Origin: DSWT01 sp035420085
GTDB taxonomy: Bacteria; Chloroflexota; Anaerolineae; B4-G1; SLSP01
Direction of reading: 5' to 3'
Length of the DNA stretch: 64,000 nt
Assembly (NCBI GenBank): GCA_035420085.1
Contig: DAOLUH010000004.1
Location: 1-64,000, forward strand
The notes below the pieces were generated by a model that did no database searches, was not told the DNA's origin, and saw only the letters and a program-made list of their open reading frames with translations. How positions within the stretch are numbered: position 1 is the stretch's first letter; each line of letters opens with the position of its first letter. This document shows positions 24,809 to 32,708 of the stretch, piece by piece. The position numbers were made by a program, and so were the translations under genes.

Positions 24809-27439
24809 AACAACACCCGCACTGCCATCCACTGTGATCGTTTGTCCATTCTGGATGCGCCGGGTGGCGACGCCCGTGCCCATCACCGCCGGGATGCCGT
24901 ACTCGCGGGCGACGATGCTGCCGTGGCTGAGCGGCCCGCCGATGTCGGTGACGACGCCGGCGGCCATCGCAAAGAGCGGTGTCCAGGCCGGCGTGGTGGT
25001 TCCGGCAACCAGGACGTAGCCCGGCTGCATTCGCTCAAAGTCCTCCGGCCCGTGCAAGACGCAGGCGGGCGCTGTCACCTGCCCCGCGCTCGCGCCGATG
25101 CCTTTGAGTACGCCGCCGCGTTGGCTCTCCTCGGACGCCGGGGTAAAGGATTCCATATCGATACCCAGGTACTTTTTCCGGGGTGGCAGAATCGGCGGTG
25201 GAGTGACGCGCTTGAGCGTCGCATGACGAGTCTTGCGCTGGGCGACGCTTTCCGCCAGCCCCACGAATGACTCGCCGCGCTCCAATGCGGTAACAGCGTT
25301 CTGCACTTCCTCTGCTTGCAGCCAGAAGATGTCTTCGGCTTCCGCGATGCCCCCGGCCTGCACGAAACGGCGACCCAGTTCACGCAGCAGCCCGCGCAGC
25401 ACAGGATAACCCAATCCGATGTCGGCGATGGCGTTCTCGCGCACCTGCGCCATCGCCTGTCCCGCCTTGAGCGTCTTGTCGAAAGCCCAACGGCGCAGCC
25501 CTTTGAGCCGGGCGCGCGTGGATTCGACGGCCTGCACACGCCTGGCTGCCGTCGCCCCCTGGCGTTCGTGCGGATTGACGCCTTCGCCGCGCAGGTACAT
25601 CTTGATCGTCTCCAGCAGCGGCGTCGGATCGTCCAGCGGCAGCGGCCTGGCAAAATCCAGGTCGTAGATGATGTGGCCGTAGGTGTCCAGGTGGGTTTGC
25701 AGGCGTGTGCGAAAATCAGACAAGGAGAGGGGGAGAGAGGGAGAGGGGGAGAAGAAAGCAGCGACGAGATCGGCGGTTGGGGTATGGAGGATATATTCGG
25801 CTAATTCTGGATGAGCGCAAACCCATTCGGCCAGGTCGTAAAGCGATTTTTCGGCCTGAATGGGGGTGCTGTCGTAGCCCATCAGGAATACAGCCGCCGC
25901 CGGATCGCCGCCGCGCCGAATCAGTTTGTCGTAGACGCGAGTAAACAGCATTTCAGCGCCCGCCGATGCGCCCGTCGTCGCCACCAGCAGCGACGAGAAG
26001 TGCAACATCGCCGCAGCGTTGACCTCCTGAATTCCGGTCCACAGATCGGTAAGGAGCAACGAGTCCGGTGCGCGATTCTGCCAACGCTCGACCGTCGCCA
26101 CGTAATGCGGACGGATCTGGTCGCGCCAGAGCGGGATCGCCTCGCGGAGCATACGCGGCATGGAAAGCATCATCCGGGTGAGAATCCACCACCACTCCCG
26201 CAGCGTGTATCCGGCATTGATGTACACGTAACTGTTGAGGGTGACGATGTAGTCCGGCAGGATCGGTTCGGAGCGGGTCAAAGGCCGCAACACCTCTTTG
26301 ACGCCGACGCGGGCAATTGTCGGGATCGCCAGCGTCTCAAACAACGGGCTGACCGGATTCGGCAAAAAGTCGGCGATGCTGGCATGCATATACTGGCCCT
26401 TGGGATTGGGCAGCGTCCACTCGATGGGCGGCGGTGTTTGTTGGAGCGTGGTAATCGGGCGGGATTGGACGATGAAGAATTCACCCTCACCCTCACCCCC
26501 TCTCCCAAAGGGCGAGGGGAGATAGCACCACTCGATGTCCTGCGGCGCGCCGTACAGCGCCTCGATCTGCGCGCCGAGGCAGGCGAGGTCAGCGATGTGC
26601 GCGTCGTCCAGCACCTGCGCTGTGCGTTGGGCGTCGGGAACAGGTTGCTCTTCCGTGCCGCTTGCCGTGCGGACGGTCATCACTTGCTTGTCGGTGATCT
26701 CGCGCGCGACGATCTGACCCGTATCCCTATCCACCGTGTACGTGTCCGGCGTCACCAGCCCGCCCACGATAGCCTCGCCCAAACCCCACGCCGCGTTGAT
26801 GAGGACTTCATTGCGCCGCCCGTTGAGCGGGTTTGCGGTGAACATGATACCTGCCGCCTCCGCAAAGACGAGCGCCTGCACGACGACCGCCAGGCTCACG
26901 GCGTCCGGCTCGATGCCCTGCCGCGCGCGGTAGCCGATGGCGCGTGCCGTCCACAGGCTGGCCCAGCAGCAGCGGACGGCATCCAGCACAGCGTCCTCAC
27001 CCTGGATGTTGAGATAGGTGTCCTGCTGACCGGCGAAGGAGGCGTCGGGGAGGTCTTCGGCGGTGGCGGAGGAGCGGACGGCGACCGCAAATAGCAAATG
27101 GCGAATGGCAAATGGGGAATCGGCAAGGGCGAGGTAGGCGGCGCGGATTTCGGCGGCGATGGCAGGGGGGATAGGGGATTGGGTGAAGAGGGCGCGGATG
27201 TGGGTTGAGGCGATTTCGAGGGTGGCGGGCTGCGTTACATCCACGGTCTGGAGCGCGGCGAGGATGCGCGATTGCAGGTCGTTTTCCGCCACGAACTGCT
27301 TGTAGGCAGCCGTCGTGACGTGGAATCCACCCGGCACGGGCAGGCCGGCGTTCGCCAGCTTCGCCAGTGACGCGCCTTTGCCACCGACGACGTCCAACGT
27401 GGCTTGCGGATCGTTTAAGGGTAACACGTACAGGTTCAT
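24788..27439 (-). CDS. PEP synthase / PEP-pyruvate-binding domain phosphotransferase family
   Basis: This 883-residue protein has an N-terminal ATP-grasp domain (GGKGASLAKLANAGLPVPGGF, VAVRSSATAEDLPDASFAGQQ, residues ~1-330) and a C-terminal phosphohistidine domain with GGPLSHGSIVAREYGIP (His839). The lack of the PEP-binding TIM barrel of true PEP synthase makes it more like rifampin phosphotransferase or related enzymes, which move ATP's beta-phosphate to a small molecule through the histidine. The acceptor is unknown. Three segments (about residues 105-115, 306-319 and 561-574) are encoded by low-complexity repeats of intergenic type. AGGAGG lies six nt before the ATG at 27439; the ATG at 27442 is also possible. 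Confidence 0.85.
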   Translation of the reverse strand: MNLYVLPLNDPQATLDVVGGKGASLAKLANAGLPVPGGFHVTTAAYKQFVAENDLQSRILAALQTVDVTQPATLEIASTHIRALFTQSPIPPAIAAEIRAAYLALADSPFAIRHLLFAVAVRSSATAEDLPDASFAGQQDTYLNIQGEDAVLDAVRCCWASLWTARAIGYRARQGIEPDAVSLAVVVQALVFAEAAGIMFTANPLNGRRNEVLINAAWGLGEAIVGGLVTPDTYTVDRDTGQIVAREITDKQVMTVRTASGTEEQPVPDAQRTAQVLDDAHIADLACLGAQIEALYGAPQDIEWCYLPSPFGRGGEGEGEFFIVQSRPITTLQQTPPPIEWTLPNPKGQYMHASIADFLPNPVSPLFETLAIPTIARVGVKEVLRPLTRSEPILPDYIVTLNSYVYINAGYTLREWWWILTRMMLSMPRMLREAIPLWRDQIRPHYVATVERWQNRAPDSLLLTDLWTGIQEVNAAAMLHFSSLLVATTGASAGAEMLFTRVYDKLIRRGGDPAAAVFLMGYDSTPIQAEKSLYDLAEWVCAHPELAEYILHTPTADLVAAFFSPSPSLPLSLSDFRTRLQTHLDTYGHIIYDLDFARPLPLDDPTPLLETIKMYLRGEGVNPHERQGATAARRVQAVESTRARLKGLRRWAFDKTLKAGQAMAQVRENAIADIGLGYPVLRGLLRELGRRFVQAGGIAEAEDIFWLQAEEVQNAVTALERGESFVGLAESVAQRKTRHATLKRVTPPPILPPRKKYLGIDMESFTPASEESQRGGVLKGIGASAGQVTAPACVLHGPEDFERMQPGYVLVAGTTTPAWTPLFAMAAGVVTDIGGPLSHGSIVAREYGIPAVMGTGVATRRIQNGQTITVDGSAGVVMLEAGS

Positions 27440-27468
27440 CATACACCTCCTGCCTTGATTCTGCCCAA

Positions 27469-27502
27469 AGTATAGTCGTTTTCTGGGTGAGTTGTCATCC
27501 CC
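27469..27502 (-). promoter_or_regulatory. promoter with MalT-like box, PEP-synthase-like gene
   Basis: On the minus strand GGGGATGACAA starts at 27502 and TATACT occupies 27474-27469. The box begins exactly 28 nt before the -10 hexamer, with no good -35 box, as expected for an activated promoter. GGCAATTCACTCATCC lies further upstream as a possible partner site. The same arrangement is found at 29570-29603. Confidence 0.65.
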
Positions 27503-27541
27503 AAAAGGGGTGAGTGGATGAGTGAATTGCCGGATAACACA

Positions 27542-27568
27542 CCTCCCCCATCCAGATGATGGGGGAGG
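27542..27568. terminator. perfect CCTCCCCCATC hairpin
   Basis: CCTCCCCCATC (27542-27552) pairs with GATGGGGGAGG (27558-27568) around a 5-nt loop. It lies between the membrane protein gene and the PEP-synthase promoter and probably ends the upstream transcript, although no clear T-run follows. A GACCTGACAGGTCT arm lies next to it at about 27580-27593. Confidence 0.6.
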
Positions 27569-27600
27569 CAAAGTATAGCCGACCTGACAGGTCTCAAGCC

Positions 27601-28062
27601 TCATCCGTGTCCAACCCTCGCATACGAGTAGAACGTCGCCGCCAGGTTAATAAAATACGTGAGCAGCGTGATAAAGCCATAAGGCTTGCCGATCATAAAG
27701 GTGTACCCCACCATCGCAAACTGGCCCAAGTAATACAGGATCAGATAGGGGACCAACAAACTGGTGCTGCGAAAGTCGATCTTCAGCGCATAATCCAGGA
27801 TGAATTCGACGATCAAGTAGACGACGGTGACAAGCGGCAATATCCACAGCCACGCATCTCGCTTTGCGGCGATGTTCACGATGATGGCGGTGATCAACGG
27901 CAACGCCATTGCCACGGTGATCCAGCCGGCGATGCTTTCCACCGGCGTACCGCGCGTTCCGATTTTGGCGCGAACCAGGAAAATCACCGACAACAACACG
28001 TTGATGAGGTTCGCAATGCCGAACACGCCCAAGTCAACGACACGTTTATAACGCTCTAACAT
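27601..28062 (-). CDS. small integral membrane protein, unknown function
   Basis: This 153-residue protein has about five hydrophobic segments (ANLINVLLSVIFLV, WITVAMALPLITAIIVNIA, LWILPLVTVVYLIVEFIL, LLVPYLILYYLGQFAM, FITLLTYFINLAATF). I recognise no family. The ATG at 28062 has GAGGA seven nt upstream. An in-frame GTG at 28095 overlaps the stop of the preceding acetyltransferase as GTGA and could also be the start. Either way it is cotranscribed with that gene. Confidence 0.7.
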   Translation of the reverse strand: MLERYKRVVDLGVFGIANLINVLLSVIFLVRAKIGTRGTPVESIAGWITVAMALPLITAIIVNIAAKRDAWLWILPLVTVVYLIVEFILDYALKIDFRSTSLLVPYLILYYLGQFAMVGYTFMIGKPYGFITLLTYFINLAATFYSYARVGHG

Positions 28063-28091
28063 CAAGTTATCCTCTGGTTTCACTTTTCTGG

Positions 28092-29105
28092 TCACTCTAT
28101 CTTCTTGTTGAAAAATGTATGTCGTTTTCCTTCTTGAAAACCCACGCTCTGATACAACTTCAGCGCGCCGCTTGGATTCTGCGTGTCCACGCCCAGGGCC
28201 ACCTCTTCCATCCCCATCGCTTTGAACATTTCAATGCTCTGCACGAGCAATGAACGCGCCAGCCCGCGCCGCCGCCAGGGACGCCGCACAAAGACTTCCT
28301 TGGCGTAACCACGCTTGCGATGATACTGCGCGTTCTCCTCTACGTCCAGGCGGTTCAGCACCATGCCAGCGACTTGATCACCGTCCCATGCTACCTTCCA
28401 CAGATGCGGCGTGAAAGCGCGAATCTCTATCCACCGCTCGAAGTCTGAATCGGTTGTCGGGCCGTAACCCCAGTGATCCCGACGCGCCTCTTCTTTCGCG
28501 TCCCACACGGCGCGATACTGCTCCGGCGCGACCAGACGCACTTCCAATCCGGGCGGCATCGGAGCTTCTGGACGTGGGGCATCTATAGGGCAGGTCATCT
28601 CGATATAGTGGCGCACCGGCTCGTAGCCGAATTTTGTAAACAACGCCCATGCGCCGTACTCCTTTTCGGTCGTCCAGACGCGGAAGAACTTCTCCCCTGC
28701 CGGGTGCTCGCGGGCGAATGTTCGCAAGCGCGCCTCATTGTAGTGCAACATCGCCGTCCCGAGACCCTTGCGCCGCCAGGCGGGGTGGACAAACCCAAGC
28801 GGGATGTAGAGCCGTGTATCGCCCTCCTCTCCCCACCACACCCGGCTGAAGGCAACCGTCTCGCCGCTCACTTCGGCGAACAGCATATCCCGGTAAGGGT
28901 CGCAGTTCCTCAAGTGCGCGAAGGTGGACGCCACGTCCTCCACAGTGTTGATGTACACATATTCATCCGCGACGTTGCAGGCATCGAGAATAGATACCAT
29001 CAGCGGGTAATCGGCCTCTCCGCGAAAACGACGAAAGGTCAGGCCAGGGATAGGCGGCGCGCCGGGAACATCAATGATGAAGCCTGAATCCAAACTGCTA
29101 TGCAT
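28092..29105 (-). CDS. tandem GNAT acetyltransferase
   Basis: The 337-residue protein contains two GNAT domains. Acetyl-CoA loops are HPAWRRKGLGTAMLHYNEARL in the first and VRRPWRRRGLARSLL in the second. It is a close relative of the gene at 6692-7732, with the same block order (DHWGY, FTPHLWKVAWDGDQVAGMV, GVDTQNPSGALKLYQSVGF). The acceptor is unknown. The gene is followed directly by the small membrane protein gene. Confidence 0.88.
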   Translation of the reverse strand: MHSSLDSGFIIDVPGAPPIPGLTFRRFRGEADYPLMVSILDACNVADEYVYINTVEDVASTFAHLRNCDPYRDMLFAEVSGETVAFSRVWWGEEGDTRLYIPLGFVHPAWRRKGLGTAMLHYNEARLRTFAREHPAGEKFFRVWTTEKEYGAWALFTKFGYEPVRHYIEMTCPIDAPRPEAPMPPGLEVRLVAPEQYRAVWDAKEEARRDHWGYGPTTDSDFERWIEIRAFTPHLWKVAWDGDQVAGMVLNRLDVEENAQYHRKRGYAKEVFVRRPWRRRGLARSLLVQSIEMFKAMGMEEVALGVDTQNPSGALKLYQSVGFQEGKRHTFFNKKIE

Positions 29106-29207
29106 TGTAGAACCTCCATATTTTGAGATTCATCCCATCTTCAAGCATAAAACAAAAACGCCTTGAATGCATCGGATAGTCAGGGGGTTTTGGACCTGGT
29201 CATCTGA

Positions 29208-29471
29208 CTATTTCCGGTAAGGGCGAGTCATGTCTGGTGAAAACGGCGGATCACGTTCCAGGCTGATGACCGTCAAATTGAGATCCCATAGTTTGTTGAG
29301 AATCCCACGCAAGCCAGCCTGATCGGCGACCGGGCCGCTGAGCGTCGTGACAGGCTGCCCATCAACCTCTGCAGATGTGAGGGTCAGGTCGTGCAGCCAG
29401 ATGGCCCATTCGGGGTCAAGTGTCCCCTGGACGGTGATCTGGTAAACCGGTACGGTTTGTCCTTTAGACAT
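29208..29471 (-). CDS. small conserved-looking protein next to the MalT-like regulator
   Basis: This 87-residue protein has alternating beta and helix pattern: VYQITVQGTLDPEWAIWLHDLTL, then TTLSGPVADQAGLRGILNKLWDLNLTVISLERD. I remember similar short proteins in Chloroflexi and cyanobacteria, but no function is known to me. The ATG at 29471 follows GGAGG by five nt. It has its own promoter with a MalT-like box (29570-29603), so it is a probable target of the adjacent regulator. Confidence 0.75.
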   Translation of the reverse strand: MSKGQTVPVYQITVQGTLDPEWAIWLHDLTLTSAEVDGQPVTTLSGPVADQAGLRGILNKLWDLNLTVISLERDPPFSPDMTRPYRK

Positions 29472-29509
29472 CGATTCCTCCAGCAATAGTCCAAAGTCGA
29501 AAGTCTTGA

Positions 29510-29541
29510 GAAATCCGTTAAAATCCGTTCAATCCGTTGAC
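29510..29541. repeat. AATCCGTTN short-period repeat, single arm
   Basis: Three AATCCGTT words at 9-10 nt spacing lie in the leader of the small gene, between its -10 box and ribosome-binding site. Confidence 0.75.
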
Positions 29542-29569
29542 AATTTCCTTCCCAATCCCGGATATGTTG

Positions 29570-29603
29570 AGTATACAGCACGACCAAAGAGATTGTCATC
29601 CCC
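29570..29603 (-). promoter_or_regulatory. promoter with MalT-like box, small gene 29208-29471
   Basis: On the minus strand GGGGATGACAA starts at 29603 and TATACT occupies 29575-29570. The 28-nt distance from box start to -10 is identical to that at 27469-27502. A GGCAATTCATC element lies directly upstream of the box. Confidence 0.65.
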
Positions 29604-29631
29604 AAAATAGATGAATTGCCGGGTGAAAAAG

Positions 29632-32337
29632 CTACAACAGGTGGAGGTCTTGCGCGCGCGCCACGGCCTCGTAGCGGCTGTGGACGTCCAGTTTGCTGTA
29701 CAGGCTTTTGAGGTGCGAACGCACGGTATGCACGGAGAGGTAGAGCGTCTGCGCGATTTCGTCTGTCGAGAGGGCGGAGGCGAGCAGGTGCAAGACCTCA
29801 CGTTCGCGTTCGCTCAGGGGTTCAAGGAGAGAAACACCGGGGGAGGATGGTGGAGCAAGCAAGGCGGCGTTCTGTGTTGCGGGCGACAGATACACCAGGA
29901 GACGCGCAGCATACGCCGCGTGAAGGCCCCGCCCCACGGCCTCGCGGAGCAAGGGGATGGGCGCCTGGCCGACGCTCAGAAAAGCGCGGGTGTATCCCTC
30001 CGGTTCGGCGAGCGCGAGCGCCGCTTCCAGCGCCGCCAGGGCCTGGTCATGCTGGCCTTGCGCGTCGAAGGCGAGGGCTTCCAGCAGGTGAATTTCGATC
30101 AGCAGGGCCGGACGTTGCTGGCGTTGAGCCACCGGCAGGATGGACATCAGCACCGCGAGCGCCGCGGCAGGGTCGCCCTGGGCGATATACAGCCGCGCGA
30201 GCGCCGCCAATTCGTATTTGCGCAGGCGACATTCCGGCAACGCATCCTTGTCCGGCGACAGCGCATCAGCAGGGAGCGCATATAGACCGCGCGCCTCGGC
30301 CCAACGCCGCACCGCGTCCAGGTTTCCCAGGGTGATCCAGACCCGCGCCTGCATGATCGCCACGACCCAGTCGTCGTACTCGGTCATGTCAAATTTAACC
30401 GCCAACTGCCGCGCGCGTTCGATCGCTGCCTGCGTTGCGTCGACATCGCCTTGAAGCCAGTAAAGCTGCGACAGACCCAGGTAGGCTTCGAGCGCGCCTA
30501 CCTCATTCCACTGCTCAATCAGGGCAACACCTTCCTGGAAATACTGGAGCGCAGCATCGTAATCGTGCCATTCGCAGGCCAGATCGCCGAGGCCCACCAA
30601 CACCGCGCCAGCAATGGGCATCCGCCGTCCCTGCGCGTCCACAACGCAACCCAATGCCCGCTGATACAAATCCCATGCCTGATGCAATCGCCCGTGCCGG
30701 GCGTGGAATTCGGCCAACTGGTTGAGAGACATCATCGCCACCAGCACATTGCCACTGGCAATGCCCTGCTGCGCCATCAAATCGAGCGGATGATCGCCGG
30801 ACGGACTGTTACCGACGAGGGTATCGGTAGTACTCACGATCCAAATCGCCAGGTTCCGCAGCAGCACACTTTCCTCAGGCAATTGTTCCAGCGCCTGGTG
30901 CGCCAACGTGACGGCGCGGGGAAATTGCATTTGATAAATGGCAAGCATCGCCCGCAGTGCTGCAATCTGTCCAGGGATCAAGTCGCTGTACACCTCGGCA
31001 TCATGCAGACGAGCTTCGATGAGGCTCAATGAATGTCCGGAAAGGAGCATCGCCCAGGCCCGGAACACACACAAGCTGGGGGTCGCCCGCACGATGTCGT
31101 CGGGCAATGGCTGCAACCAGTTCAACAAGGTGACGATTTCGCCGCGCAAGAGCGTCGTTTCGGCCACCTGCGCGACAAGTTTCGCGGCCCATGCGAAATC
31201 CTCAGCGGCGAATGCGTGCGCAATGGCCTCCGGCACGTCTCCCTGCGCCTCGTGCCACGTCGCCGCCCGGCGATGCAACGACTGCACTTGCTCAGGGGCA
31301 GTTCTCCGCAAACGCTGCCGCAGCAAATCGCCGAACAGCCGGTGATAGCGATACCACTCCCGACGGTCATCCAACGGAACGATAAAAAGGTTGGCGCGTT
31401 CCAGGTATTCGAGGATGGCCTGGCTGCGGGGCGTCGGGTGCTCTGGGGGTTCCTGGTACAGAACCGCATCGCACAATGCCCCGCTTAAGCGGTCAAGAAT
31501 CGCAGTCTGGAAGAGGAATGTCTGGATATCGTCTGGCTGGCGCTCGATGACCTCCTCGACCAGATAATCCAGAATGTAGCGGTTGCTGCCGCTGAGCACG
31601 CGGATGAACCCTGCGATGTCCTCGCGGCCTTGCATCGAAATAGCCGCCATCTGCAAACCTGCCACCCACCCCTCGGCGCGGGTATTCAGCGCAGCAGCAT
31701 CGTCCGCCGCAAGCGATAACCCGGCCACATGCTGCAAGAACTCGGCGGCTTCATCAACAGTGAAACGCAAATCGGCCTGCCGCAGCTCAGTCAACTGCCC
31801 GCGCCCGCGCAGGCGCGCTACGGGCAGCGGCGGATCGGCGCGGCTGGCGATGACCAGATGCATCGTGCGCGGCAAGTTGTTCAGCAGAAAGGTCAGCATA
31901 TCGTGAACCGGTTGTGCGGTGATCAGGTGGTAATCATCGAGCACGAGGATGCAGTCGCTGGAAAGGACATTCAGCCGGTTGATCAACGTCGTCAGCGCAA
32001 TCTCCGGGTCGGGCGCGGCGATGTCCCACGCTTTGAGGGGACTACCCTCCGCCGTTCCATCAAGCGAGGCCAAAGCAGCGGACAAATAGGCAAGAAAACG
32101 GATGGGGTCGTTGTCGTCTTCATCCACTGAGAACCAGGCGACAGGCACATTGCAATGGCTAAGCCATGCGCTCAACAGCGTCGTCTTCCCGAAGCCCGCC
32201 GGCGCCGCCACGAGGATGAGTTTTTGACGCAATCCGGCATTGAGTCGCTCAATCAACTGTGGACGCGACACCAGCGCCGGTCGTGTAGGAGGAACGCACA
32301 GCTTGGTTGTCAGTAACGGCGTGACCATCACTTTCAT
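29632..32337 (-). CDS. MalT-like LuxR-family regulator (LAL)
   Basis: The 901-residue protein has an N-terminal STAND-type ATPase with Walker A AAPAGFGKTTL (residues about 44-54) and DCILVLDDYHLI as Walker B. A long TPR-like helical sensor region follows, then a C-terminal LuxR helix-turn-helix (LSEREREVLHLLASALSTDEIAQTLYLSVHTVRSHLKSLY). Such regulators bind ATP and an inducer, oligomerise, and activate promoters carrying GGGGAT-type boxes. Two such boxes lie nearby. The start may be the ATG at 32328, which follows an extended -10 (TGCTAAGAT) by 7 nt and would make the message leaderless. Confidence 0.93.
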   Translation of the reverse strand: MKVMVTPLLTTKLCVPPTRPALVSRPQLIERLNAGLRQKLILVAAPAGFGKTTLLSAWLSHCNVPVAWFSVDEDDNDPIRFLAYLSAALASLDGTAEGSPLKAWDIAAPDPEIALTTLINRLNVLSSDCILVLDDYHLITAQPVHDMLTFLLNNLPRTMHLVIASRADPPLPVARLRGRGQLTELRQADLRFTVDEAAEFLQHVAGLSLAADDAAALNTRAEGWVAGLQMAAISMQGREDIAGFIRVLSGSNRYILDYLVEEVIERQPDDIQTFLFQTAILDRLSGALCDAVLYQEPPEHPTPRSQAILEYLERANLFIVPLDDRREWYRYHRLFGDLLRQRLRRTAPEQVQSLHRRAATWHEAQGDVPEAIAHAFAAEDFAWAAKLVAQVAETTLLRGEIVTLLNWLQPLPDDIVRATPSLCVFRAWAMLLSGHSLSLIEARLHDAEVYSDLIPGQIAALRAMLAIYQMQFPRAVTLAHQALEQLPEESVLLRNLAIWIVSTTDTLVGNSPSGDHPLDLMAQQGIASGNVLVAMMSLNQLAEFHARHGRLHQAWDLYQRALGCVVDAQGRRMPIAGAVLVGLGDLACEWHDYDAALQYFQEGVALIEQWNEVGALEAYLGLSQLYWLQGDVDATQAAIERARQLAVKFDMTEYDDWVVAIMQARVWITLGNLDAVRRWAEARGLYALPADALSPDKDALPECRLRKYELAALARLYIAQGDPAAALAVLMSILPVAQRQQRPALLIEIHLLEALAFDAQGQHDQALAALEAALALAEPEGYTRAFLSVGQAPIPLLREAVGRGLHAAYAARLLVYLSPATQNAALLAPPSSPGVSLLEPLSEREREVLHLLASALSTDEIAQTLYLSVHTVRSHLKSLYSKLDVHSRYEAVARAQDLHLL

Positions 32338-32358
32338 CTTAGCACATTTTTTGACGAT

Positions 32359-32648
32359 TCAGGATACAAAAATCTCAACAGGTAGAACGTAACGTACACC
32401 CAACGCAGTGAGCAAACGCCGGCGATGGTGCGCCACTTCGCTGTGGCCGGCCGAGCGATAGAAATTCGAATACAACGGCAGCCACGTGGTAGACACATCC
32501 GGCATCCGCGAGTTTGCCGTCGCCGGGCTGTACCGGCGGAACTGCCACGCTTCTATCCAGAGAACGCCGAGGTCGCCGCACAATGTCGTTTCGCCCACTG
32601 CTCACATAGGCCAAATTGCCAACGGCAGTCGGTGTGTAGGTGTACGCG
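32359..32648 (-). pseudogene. possible decayed gene fragment
   Basis: The 370-nt gap between the MalT-like regulator and recF holds no clean gene. Two short minus-strand frames overlap in it. One ends with the phrase LLTALGVRYVLPVEIFVS, preceded by SRMPDVSTTWLPLYSNFYRSAG; the GVRYVL phrase recalls the end of large membrane glycosyltransferases of the YfhO type. No start signal or complete domain is visible. It may be a remnant or may be non-coding. Confidence 0.25.
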
Positions 32649-32687
32649 CCGGCTTCGGCCGGTTTTCCCGGCGCTCGAAAGCGCCGG
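32649..32687. repeat. two GC-rich hairpins downstream of recF
   Basis: CCGGCTTCGGCCGG (32649-32662) and CCGGCGCT/AGCGCCGG (32668-32687) are perfect hairpins five nt apart, 22 nt after the recF stop codon. They may end or protect the recF transcript. Confidence 0.65.
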
Positions 32688-32708
32688 ATTATTTTCATAC
32701 AATCCACC

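Noticed and set aside
25811..27094. A 427-codon open frame antisense to the PEP-synthase-like gene, and similar long frames opposite proS (2870-4072) and GlpD (11905-12864)
   Set aside because: All lie opposite well-supported genes, show shadow-type composition and lack ribosome-binding sites.
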